A stretch of 64,000 nt of DNA from Nitrosomonas sp. HPC101 (GTDB lineage: Bacteria; Pseudomonadota; Gammaproteobacteria; Burkholderiales; Nitrosomonadaceae), in contig NZ_QRCC01000002.1 of the NCBI RefSeq assembly GCF_009833125.1, positions 1-64,000 on the forward strand. The letters are read 5' to 3'. A program made the translations under genes and the position numbers. Of the stretch, positions 29,322-36,669 are shown one piece after another. The first letter of the stretch is position 1. Every line of letters begins with the position of its first letter. The notes under the pieces are model-generated. The model ran no database searches, had not been told where the DNA came from, and saw nothing but the letters and a program-made list of their open reading frames with translations.

Positions 29322-30332
29322 GTGCAGGCCAAAAGAACAAAAGAGCTACAAATATTCAGAGCCTTACATAAGCAAAATAAGTCCTCGCTTCTTTTCAATA
29401 GCCCTGCGGAATTAAAGCAGCTCTATCAGCACGATTGGGTACCCAACCTAAAACTTCCTCTTTTCTACGGGATTTGGATTGCACTGGGAATTATTGCCTG
29501 GAATTCAAGCTATTGGGCATTGACCTGGTTCTGCTACTTAGGAATGGGTTACATACAGATGGGAATTGTGACCTTTATGCACGACTGTACGCACAGCATT
29601 TTATTTAAAACCCGCTGGAAGAATCGGGCATTCGGAATTTTTGCGATGATCCCATTCATTATTTCATTTACTGCCTTTAAGGAAGATCATCTCATTCACC
29701 ATAGACATAATCGCACACCGAAGGACCCGGATGCGTTCACGATGGGGAAGCGTGGAGTCGGCGATTTTATACTCTTTTATGCCTACGCAATCATCGGTGT
29801 ATTCTTGACCGCGATTCAGTTTACATTGATTTTTCCGCTAAAGGTTTTGCGTGGGAAGAAAGCATTGATCCACTGGGGCGAGATAGCACTTCACATAATT
29901 GTAATGTGGGCCACATTCGAGTGGGCAGCTTCTCAAGGTGTTATAGATCAAGTATTTGCTGTGTGGTTCTGGCCACTTATTTTTTTTGGTTTTTTCAATA
30001 GTATGCGATTCATCGCTGAACATTATGGCTGTCCTTGGGATGCTGGGCCACTGGTAGGAACCAGGACGGTCATTAGCAACCAATTGCATTCATTTTTTTG
30101 GAATAATATCAATTATCACATTGGGCATCATGCCTACCCTGGCGTGCCTTGGTACAACCTGCAGAAATTACATACATTGTTGCTTCCTGAAATTGAGCGA
30201 GTCGGAGCACTGATTGATAAAAGTTATCTTGCAGTTTTTATTCATGCGCTCTGGCAGGGTCCCGAGACTGTGGCTACAACAAAACCCCGAAATTCGTATT
30301 CATCCGAGTCTTTTACTAAAAATAGTGATTAG
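29322..30332 (+). CDS. Membrane fatty-acid/carotenoid desaturase family protein
   Basis: 336 residues with three histidine boxes, HDCTH (87-91), HHRHN (126-130) and HIGHH (266-270), and about four to five membrane spans, the pattern of the integral-membrane di-iron desaturase/hydroxylase family. The substrate could be a fatty acyl chain, sterol or carotenoid; nothing here decides. The start is a GTG at 29322; GGGAGG lies unusually far (about 27 bases) upstream, so the start is uncertain. GC is near 40-43%, lower than the surrounding 50%, suggesting acquisition from elsewhere. Confidence 0.88.
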   Translation: MQAKRTKELQIFRALHKQNKSSLLFNSPAELKQLYQHDWVPNLKLPLFYGIWIALGIIAWNSSYWALTWFCYLGMGYIQMGIVTFMHDCTHSILFKTRWKNRAFGIFAMIPFIISFTAFKEDHLIHHRHNRTPKDPDAFTMGKRGVGDFILFYAYAIIGVFLTAIQFTLIFPLKVLRGKKALIHWGEIALHIIVMWATFEWAASQGVIDQVFAVWFWPLIFFGFFNSMRFIAEHYGCPWDAGPLVGTRTVISNQLHSFFWNNINYHIGHHAYPGVPWYNLQKLHTLLLPEIERVGALIDKSYLAVFIHALWQGPETVATTKPRNSYSSESFTKNSD

Positions 30333-30599
30333 CCTGTAATTAGAGCACCAAGAGAAATAACGACATCTTCTGAAACAGTCTGCCAACTTCCAGCGCAAAA
30401 AATTCCGACAAAATGCTGCTTTGAGATCAGGGCATAATACAAGTATCGCCAACCCAACTTGGGCATTAAGCTGTAATGTCATACCGTGGCAGTATGGCCA
30501 GACACAAAATCAATCGTAGACTGCAGGTGGTATTGACACCACTGATTCCGGAGTTCACATCATCGACTGTATCAACAGGTTCGCTTATATCAACATGAG

Positions 30600-32522
30600 T
30601 CAGTTGGCCGGGATGGTTTCCAAAGTCTCATGCAGTTCCAGCCAGCGCAGTTCCGCCTCTTCGATATGTTGCGCAAGCTCGGCCAGACGCTTATTCAGCA
30701 TTGGCACCTCGTCAGCCTGCTGTCCTGTGTATAACGTGGGATCAGCCAAACGCACCTCGAGCTCACCCTTTTCTCTGTTCCACGCCGCCAAGCGTTTATC
30801 GATTTGCTCGATTTCCTTCATCAATGGTCGGCGTACCAGAATACGGGCCTGACGATCAGCCTTGCGTGTCGTCTTGTTGGCGGCCTGGTCAGGACAGGCT
30901 GCCGCAGCTGCGACTTCGGTACGGTGCGTGGTGAGCCAGTCGCGGTAATCATCGAGATCGCCATCGAAGGGCTGAATGCGGCCATCGTCCGCCAGCAGGA
31001 AGCAATCACAGGTGCTACGCAGCAGTGCGCGGTCGTGCGACACCAGCACCATCGCACCCTCGTAGTCCTGCAGCGCCAGTGTGAGTGCGTGGCGCATCTC
31101 AAGATCGAGGTGGTTAGTCGGTTCATCCAACAGCAGCAGGTTGGGTTTTTGCCAGATCAGCAGAGCCAGTGCCAGGCGTGACTTCTCGCCGCCGGAGAAC
31201 GGGCCACAGGGTGTAATCGCCGGGGTAGAGGTGCCGCCCACACCGTCGCCGCGGAAGTCGAAGCCGCCAAGGTAGTCGCGCAACTCCTGCTCGCGCGCCT
31301 GTGGATCAAGGCGGATCATGTGCTGCAGCGCAGACTCGTCCGGGCGCAGCGTTTCCAGCTGGTGCTGGGCGAAGTAACCGGTGGCCAGGCCCTTACCCTC
31401 TAGGCGGCGGCCGCTGGTGAGCTGCAGCTCGTGGGCAAGCAGCTTGATCAGCGTGGATTTGCCGGCGCCATTGCGCCCGAGCAGCCCGATGCGCTCGCCC
31501 GGACGTAGCGTCAGCGTGATGTGTTCGAGCACCGTCTTGTCGCCATAACCCACCGCACCATCCTCGATTTGCAGTAAAGGGTCGGGAGCCGGTGGCGCAT
31601 CACGGAAAGCGAAGCTGAAGGGCGTGTCGACGTGCGCTGCGGCGATACGTTCCATGCGCTCGAGTGCCTTAATCCGGCTTTGTGCTTGGCGGGCCTTGGT
31701 GGCCTTGGCGCGGAAGCGACGGATATAGTCTTCCATATGTGCGATATTGCGCTGCTGTTTCTCGAACAGCGCCTGTTGCTGCTGCAGACGCTCGCCGCGC
31801 TGGCGCTCAAAGTCAGAATAGCCGCCGGTATAGAGGGTAAGCTTCTGCTGCTCGATATGGGTGATGTGGGTGACGCACGCATCAAGAAACTCGCGGTCGT
31901 GCGAGATCAGCAGCAGCGTGCCACGGTAGCCGCGCAACCAGGCCTCAAGCCAGATCACTGCATCGAGGTCGAGGTGGTTGGTTGGTTCATCCAGCAGTAA
32001 CAGATCGGAGCGACACATCAGCGCCTGCGCAAGGTTCAGGCGCATGCGCCAGCCCCCGGAGAAATCTGCAACCGGGCGTTCGATATCGGATTGTAAAAAA
32101 CCCAGCCCAGCAAGCAGCGAAGCGGCACGCGAACGTGCTGCATAGCCATCAATCTCGTGCAGGCGGGCATGGAGTTCACCAATATGGGCACCGTTGTGCG
32201 CATCGTCGCCGATACGCTCTGCCGCAGCCAGATCTGCTTCGATACGACGCAACTCGGCATCACCATCGAGCACATACTCGATCGCCGACTGTGCCAGGCC
32301 CGGCGTTTCCTGTGCAACGTGGGCGATCACCCAGGCGGGCGGCATATCCAGGTCACCCTGGTCAGGGTGCAGCTGATCGCGCAGCATAGCGAACAAGCTG
32401 GATTTTCCGCTGCCATTGGCGCCGGTCAGCCCGACTTTCCAGCCTGAATGGATTTGCAGCGTGGCACTCTCGATAAGCACCTTGGCGCCGCGCACTAAGC
32501 GCAAATTCCGAAGACTGATCAC
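30600..32522 (-). CDS. ABC-F family ATPase (YheS/Uup-like)
   Basis: 640 residues with two ABC domains and no membrane spans. Walker A motifs are GANGSGKSS (near 34-42) and GRNGAGKST (near 355). Signatures are FSGGWRMRLNLAQAL and FSGGEKSRLALALL. The linker between domains (about 235-300) and the charged C-terminal coiled region fit YheS-like ABC-F proteins, which act on ribosomes rather than transporting. GC reaches about 65-70% in places, well above the window average, suggesting transfer from a high-GC donor. It is convergent with the desaturase and not part of an obvious operon. Confidence 0.93.
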   Translation of the reverse strand: MISLRNLRLVRGAKVLIESATLQIHSGWKVGLTGANGSGKSSLFAMLRDQLHPDQGDLDMPPAWVIAHVAQETPGLAQSAIEYVLDGDAELRRIEADLAAAERIGDDAHNGAHIGELHARLHEIDGYAARSRAASLLAGLGFLQSDIERPVADFSGGWRMRLNLAQALMCRSDLLLLDEPTNHLDLDAVIWLEAWLRGYRGTLLLISHDREFLDACVTHITHIEQQKLTLYTGGYSDFERQRGERLQQQQALFEKQQRNIAHMEDYIRRFRAKATKARQAQSRIKALERMERIAAAHVDTPFSFAFRDAPPAPDPLLQIEDGAVGYGDKTVLEHITLTLRPGERIGLLGRNGAGKSTLIKLLAHELQLTSGRRLEGKGLATGYFAQHQLETLRPDESALQHMIRLDPQAREQELRDYLGGFDFRGDGVGGTSTPAITPCGPFSGGEKSRLALALLIWQKPNLLLLDEPTNHLDLEMRHALTLALQDYEGAMVLVSHDRALLRSTCDCFLLADDGRIQPFDGDLDDYRDWLTTHRTEVAAAAACPDQAANKTTRKADRQARILVRRPLMKEIEQIDKRLAAWNREKGELEVRLADPTLYTGQQADEVPMLNKRLAELAQHIEEAELRWLELHETLETIPAN

Positions 32523-32610
32523 AAACGTAATATAACGCCCACCGAGTGGCCGCGAATTGAATTAAAGACGCTATTCTACGCGAGAGGATTCAGGAATTAT
32601 CAGAGCTTCC

Positions 32611-32931
32611 CTAGCTGTGTGTCAGTTTAAGAGTGGCGACACCTGCCACAATTAACGCCACACCCAAATACCGACCCAAGCTGTTTGGATCACCATAGAA
32701 AAGAACACCAACAATAAAGGTACCGGCAGCACCAATCCCTGTCCATATGGCGTAGGAAGTACCAATCGGAATTTCCTTCTGGGCAAGCCACAGAAAGAAG
32801 CCGCTAATTGCCATGAACGTAACCGCAACCACGATACCGATACCCCTTGTTTCGGTTTGCTGAGCCAGCTTTAAGCCAACAGGCCAGCCAATTTCAAATG
32901 CACCAGCAAGAAGCAGATAGATCCAAGCCAT
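32611..32931 (-). CDS. gdx: Guanidinium exporter of the SMR family (Gdx/SugE)
   Basis: 106 residues from the ATG at 32931, which has AAGGA 9 bases upstream; the longer frame from 32988 adds a non-family leader. Four membrane spans, the conserved Glu13 in AGAFEIGWPVGLKL, and IPIGTSYAIWTGIGAAGT match the Gdx/SugE subtype rather than the multidrug Qac/EmrE subtype. Gdx exports guanidinium in exchange for protons. No guanidine riboswitch could be recognised upstream. An ACCTCTGA motif at 32977 lies in its upstream region. Confidence 0.92.
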   Translation of the reverse strand: MAWIYLLLAGAFEIGWPVGLKLAQQTETRGIGIVVAVTFMAISGFFLWLAQKEIPIGTSYAIWTGIGAAGTFIVGVLFYGDPNSLGRYLGVALIVAGVATLKLTHS

Positions 32932-33114
32932 AGATTTGTATCCTTCGATGTAATTGAAACGGCTGACGCTAAGGGAACCTCTGATCAATACAATCTAAGT
33001 TTTAAACGAGGCGAGCGCACTCAAATACGCAGTGCAATTCTGATTAACAGGTTACCGAAAAATTACGACTGTACTCGTTATCAGCATTGTATGCTGATTA
33101 TTTTATCTGCTTTC

Positions 33115-34824
33115 TTAACGTCCGGTTAACCGCTTGATTGTATCCAGCAGTAACTCGTTTTCGGGATGCTCTTCCAGTGCCGATTGCCATATTTTTTTGG
33201 CATCTTCCTTTGCACCGTTCATCCAGAGCAGTTCGCCATAATGTGCTGCAATTTCAGGATCGGAGCGTTCATCGAAGGCAAGCTTCAGATAATTGATCCC
33301 TTTTTTCAGATCACCCATGCGGTAATACACCCAGCCCAGACTGTCCAGGATGTAAGGATCTTCCGGAGACAGTGCAATGGCTTTCTGGATCAATGCCAAT
33401 GCTTCCGGCAGCTGCAAGCCACGCTCAGCCAGGCTGTAGCCCAATGCATTATAGGCATGAGCGTTATCCGGCCTTAACTCGATCAATTTGCGCAAATCCC
33501 GTTCCAGCACATCCAGTTTGCCGATCTTGTCGGCCATCAATGCCCGGTCATACAGCAGTTCGACCTGTTGCGGATGATTTTCGAGATAGGTATCCAGCAA
33601 ATCATACGCTCCCCGGAAATCATTATTATTTCTCAGCAGTTGTGCCTCGGCGATGAGCAGTTGTACCCGCTGCGGCTCATTCAAAATCTGAACCGTATTC
33701 AGATAGCGCCTGGCAGCTGCCAGGCCATCCCGTTTTGCTAGTAAAACAGCATAGCGCACATGAGCCGGAATATAACGATCTCCACCTGCCACGTTCCGGT
33801 AGGCATCCATTGCCTCCGCATCACGCTGCGCGATCTCATAGAGACGCCCAAGATTGAAATGAATCGTATTGGCATCTTCAAATCCCAGTTGCAGGGCACG
33901 TTTGAAATACTTCTCGGCATTCTCCAGATCGTCCAGCTCGGCAGACAAAAGGCCGATTGCCAGTGCGATATCCGGATTGGATGGATTGGCCTGCTCCAGT
34001 TGTTGAAACTGCTCACGCCCCTGATCAAATTCCTTTTCTTCCATTAGCATGCGAATATAGGCAATCCGGATATCATTCGCCCTGGGAAAGCTGTCGAGAT
34101 ACTGACTATAAAAAGACAAAGCTGCGCTTTTATCGATTTTCTGCAGAATCTGCCCTTGATGCACCGCCGCCATTTCCCATCCTGGTCGTAACAGAAGCGC
34201 CTGATTCATCGCCCTTGATGCAGCTTTGAATTCGTCAGCAGCCCAGGCCGCCTGTGAGATCGCAAAATGCGCTTCCGGCAGATCAGGATAGGGTGCTGCA
34301 AGCCGCTGCACCAGCTTCAGCACGCCTTTCTTGTCTGGATTGTGCGATAGAAGCTTGTTGATCTGCATGAACGCTTTATCAACAGTTTCCGGTTCAAGCA
34401 CAAGCAATCGTTCAATATGGGGGCGCACTTTATCCAGCTCCCCGGTTGCCACAAACAGTGCTACCGCCGCCTGATGCGCCTGTATGGAATCAGGTTCCAG
34501 CGCCGCCCATAAATCAATAGCTTCCCGTGCATCATCGAAACGGCGCGCCCGCAGCGCGATATCAGTTGCATGCTCTGCGATCCCCGGGTCACGGGTTTCC
34601 CTTGCCATTCGAATAAAACTTTCCACAGCAACGTCTGGCTGATTCCGCTGCAAAGCAATTTCTCCCTGCAGAAAATCAAAAAGCAGGTCGGCAGTCAGTC
34701 CGGTAGCGGGTGTTGTACTGCCGGCTACGGAATCTTCCACAATGTTATTGCCTGCTCTGGGAAGTTGGGTGCATCCCACCATGTTCAACAACACTGCCAA
34801 CAATATCGTCACAATAACATTCAT
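33115..34824 (-). CDS. TPR-repeat lipoprotein
   Basis: 569 residues. A lipoprotein signal peptide ends in NMVGC (Cys18), so the mature protein is probably anchored to a membrane, likely the outer one. The rest is made of tetratricopeptide repeats, for example IALAIGLLSAELDDLENAEK and AYNALGYSLAERGLQLPEAL. Such proteins scaffold complexes. Its substrate or partner is unknown. It lies downstream of the type II secretion-like operon on the same strand, separated by about 250 bp that hold a repeat. Confidence 0.88.
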   Translation of the reverse strand: MNVIVTILLAVLLNMVGCTQLPRAGNNIVEDSVAGSTTPATGLTADLLFDFLQGEIALQRNQPDVAVESFIRMARETRDPGIAEHATDIALRARRFDDAREAIDLWAALEPDSIQAHQAAVALFVATGELDKVRPHIERLLVLEPETVDKAFMQINKLLSHNPDKKGVLKLVQRLAAPYPDLPEAHFAISQAAWAADEFKAASRAMNQALLLRPGWEMAAVHQGQILQKIDKSAALSFYSQYLDSFPRANDIRIAYIRMLMEEKEFDQGREQFQQLEQANPSNPDIALAIGLLSAELDDLENAEKYFKRALQLGFEDANTIHFNLGRLYEIAQRDAEAMDAYRNVAGGDRYIPAHVRYAVLLAKRDGLAAARRYLNTVQILNEPQRVQLLIAEAQLLRNNNDFRGAYDLLDTYLENHPQQVELLYDRALMADKIGKLDVLERDLRKLIELRPDNAHAYNALGYSLAERGLQLPEALALIQKAIALSPEDPYILDSLGWVYYRMGDLKKGINYLKLAFDERSDPEIAAHYGELLWMNGAKEDAKKIWQSALEEHPENELLLDTIKRLTGR

Positions 34825-34951
34825 CTCATCTCAGCCTTCGGCAACCATTTATCTATCCAAGACCTGCAAACAACAAGCCTGGTTCTTGTAATTACGGCAT
34901 ATTCAGCCGCTTTCAATCTTATTCATTCAAAAAACCATCATTAATGAACCT

Positions 34952-35070
34952 CTGATTAAATCCCACATGACCGCACACCGTGTTTTGCGGATGGAATGCG
35001 AGACGAATGAAGCAGTGCACGGTGGCCCCTTCACAACAAACTCAACGCCGCAGTTCATCTGCAAAACCAG
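34952..35070 (+). repeat. Dispersed ~120-bp repeat, copy A
   Basis: It runs from CTGATTAAATCCCACATG to ATCTGCAAAACCAG and matches 58056-58175 along its whole length with roughly 80-85% identity and a single small gap, as judged by eye. It is preceded by GAACCT, giving GAACCTCTGATTAAAT, like an insertion-sequence end. There is no open frame of significance. It ends 8 bp before the stop of the last gene of the secretion operon. Confidence 0.8.
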
Positions 35071-35077
35071 AGACTCC

Positions 35078-35731
35078 TTAATCAATCGATTGATCCGCAG
35101 AATCTTGCGGGGGCGGAAAAGGGCTTACATCCGGGGAAGATTGATTCTGCGTAAGCGGATCCGATGAAACATCCTGGGATTCCAGCATCATGCCATTTCC
35201 CCCGGGCATACTTTTCTGACCATCCGTCCGCTGTGTTCCCTTCTTTCCTGCACCACTGGCAGCCAGAGTGAATTTCCAGTCCTGGTAACTCTCGGCATTT
35301 TCAAACGCAGCATAATCTGCCGGAAAGGTGGCGCGCTTGATCGGCACACCCGTCGAAAGACTATAAATACCAATGATGCCACCGTCTTCCTGCCTGATCA
35401 GTCCCCAGTCACGGCTGTTAGTCATCGGATCACGGTAAATTTTTCTGAGATGTCGTTTGACAACCGGGAAACGCTCATCCTTAAGTAATTGCGCCAGCGA
35501 TTCCGGGTAGTTTCCCGCACCACCTCCGGTTGTCTGGGAAACATTGTAATAGGATTCGATCGCCCGCTTGAACTGATCCCCTACAAACAGCAATTCCTGC
35601 TCCTTTCCCCGTTTGGCTTCTGTTTGCCAGACCAGTCCGGATGCAGCCAGCATCACGCCTGCCAGCATAACAGCAAACAACATCCAGATATAAATATATC
35701 CCTGCGCTTTTGCGAATTGTTTTATCACCAT
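35078..35731 (-). CDS. Pseudopilin-like protein lacking Glu5, with Pro/Ser-rich tail
   Basis: 217 residues. After a short leader (MVIKQFAKAQG) the sequence YIYIWMLFAVMLAGVMLA forms the hydrophobic helix of a type IV pilin-like protein; Gly11 fits the -1 position of prepilin peptidase cleavage. Position +5 is Trp or Ile instead of Glu, as in the tip-located minor pseudopilin GspK. A globular part (about 35-155, with LRKIYRDPMTNSRDWGLIRQ) resembles GspG-like domains, and the last 60 residues are low-complexity. It overlaps the previous gene by 7 bp and closes the operon. Confidence 0.8.
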   Translation of the reverse strand: MVIKQFAKAQGYIYIWMLFAVMLAGVMLAASGLVWQTEAKRGKEQELLFVGDQFKRAIESYYNVSQTTGGGAGNYPESLAQLLKDERFPVVKRHLRKIYRDPMTNSRDWGLIRQEDGGIIGIYSLSTGVPIKRATFPADYAAFENAESYQDWKFTLAASGAGKKGTQRTDGQKSMPGGNGMMLESQDVSSDPLTQNQSSPDVSPFPPPQDSADQSID

Positions 35732-36138
35732 TTTTCATAAAATGTCCCATCCAGCGCCTGCCGGTCGGAAGTAGTATGTATATCAAACACCCCCTCCATT
35801 TCCGGATCGGGAGGTGGAATTTCCACCCAGACATCTTCCTCGGTTACCGGATCAACCGGTATCGCACGAATGTAGCGATCCTCGACCAGCTGCTGCAGAC
35901 CGACAGGATATTTGCCGGTATCAGCATAATATTTATCAATAGCATCCCGCAATATACCAAGATTCTGCTTGAGTACAGTTTCCTTCGCCCGATCAACTGA
36001 ATTGAAGTAGCGGGGCGATACAATGGTAAGTAAGATGGCGATGATAACCATCACCACCAGCAGTTCAATCAGCGTGAAACCCTGTTCACGCTGATCACTA
36101 CCGGGTTGCCTTAACCGGTTTAAAAATGATCTGAACAC
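35725..36138 (-). CDS. Pseudopilin (GspG/GspH-like)
   Basis: 137 residues. The prepilin peptidase site is EQG|FTLIELLVVMVIIAILL, with the Gly at about 20 and Glu5 present. The remainder is short and acidic, with DKYYADTGKYPVGLQQLV, which resembles the GspG pattern, but without its calcium-binding tail. Overlap of 7 bp with the following gene and 6 bp from the previous one imply one transcript with the secretion operon. Confidence 0.88.
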   Translation of the reverse strand: MFRSFLNRLRQPGSDQREQGFTLIELLVVMVIIAILLTIVSPRYFNSVDRAKETVLKQNLGILRDAIDKYYADTGKYPVGLQQLVEDRYIRAIPVDPVTEEDVWVEIPPPDPEMEGVFDIHTTSDRQALDGTFYEKW

Positions 36139-36144
36139 TACGCT

Positions 36145-36669
36145 TTACCACTGGTTGTAAGGAATTCCGTTCAATCCTACCTTTTCCGACAGGGAATAAA
36201 CATCATACACATCATCCCCGTCTTCCGGATTGTCGGGCGGGCTGGCGTAACTGCGCTTGCCCCAGGTTTCGGCGGCGGTTACCTCAATATCCGGGAACAT
36301 CGGATCACGTGGCAAACGGCGCATAAAGAAGATTTTTTTCTTGTCCGGGTCCCGTACATCATCCATCCCTGTGGCAAGATCTTCCAGTGCGCGGGGATAG
36401 CCGGTTTCATCGGCCTTTTTTTCGATACGCCCCTCATCGGCTGCCTGCTTGTAGGTATCGATCGCCGTGCGGATCTGGCGCAGTGCCGTACGCAGTGCCT
36501 GCTCCTTTTCCCGCTTGACAACCATTTCACCCAGCGGCATCGCTGCAGAAGCCAAAATTCCCATGACCGCCACCACGACCATCAGTTCAATCAGCGTAAA
36601 ACCCTGACATGTCTGAAAATGACGGTTCCCCGGGAATATTTGCCTGGCCACCTTCAAAGTATGCTTCAT
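36145..36669 (-). CDS. Pseudopilin (type II secretion)
   Basis: 174 residues. The cleavage motif is CQG|FTLIELMVVVAVMGILA with Glu5 present. The globular part has LRRIRTAIDTYKQ-like helix sequence (ALRQIRTAIDTYKQAADEGR) and RRLPRDPMFPD, typical of major or minor GspG-family pseudopilins. It overlaps the secretin gene by 4 bp (ATGA), suggesting translational coupling. Confidence 0.88.
   Translation of the reverse strand: MKHTLKVARQIFPGNRHFQTCQGFTLIELMVVVAVMGILASAAMPLGEMVVKREKEQALRTALRQIRTAIDTYKQAADEGRIEKKADETGYPRALEDLATGMDDVRDPDKKKIFFMRRLPRDPMFPDIEVTAAETWGKRSYASPPDNPEDGDDVYDVYSLSEKVGLNGIPYNQW

Noticed and set aside
29041..29415. 124-codon frame before the desaturase
   Set aside because: Spans the inverted-repeat interval and overlaps the desaturase start; no recognisable domain.
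32932..33110. Guanidine riboswitch before the gdx gene
   Set aside because: Neither the ykkC core nor the paired ACGR-loop hairpins of the type II class could be found.
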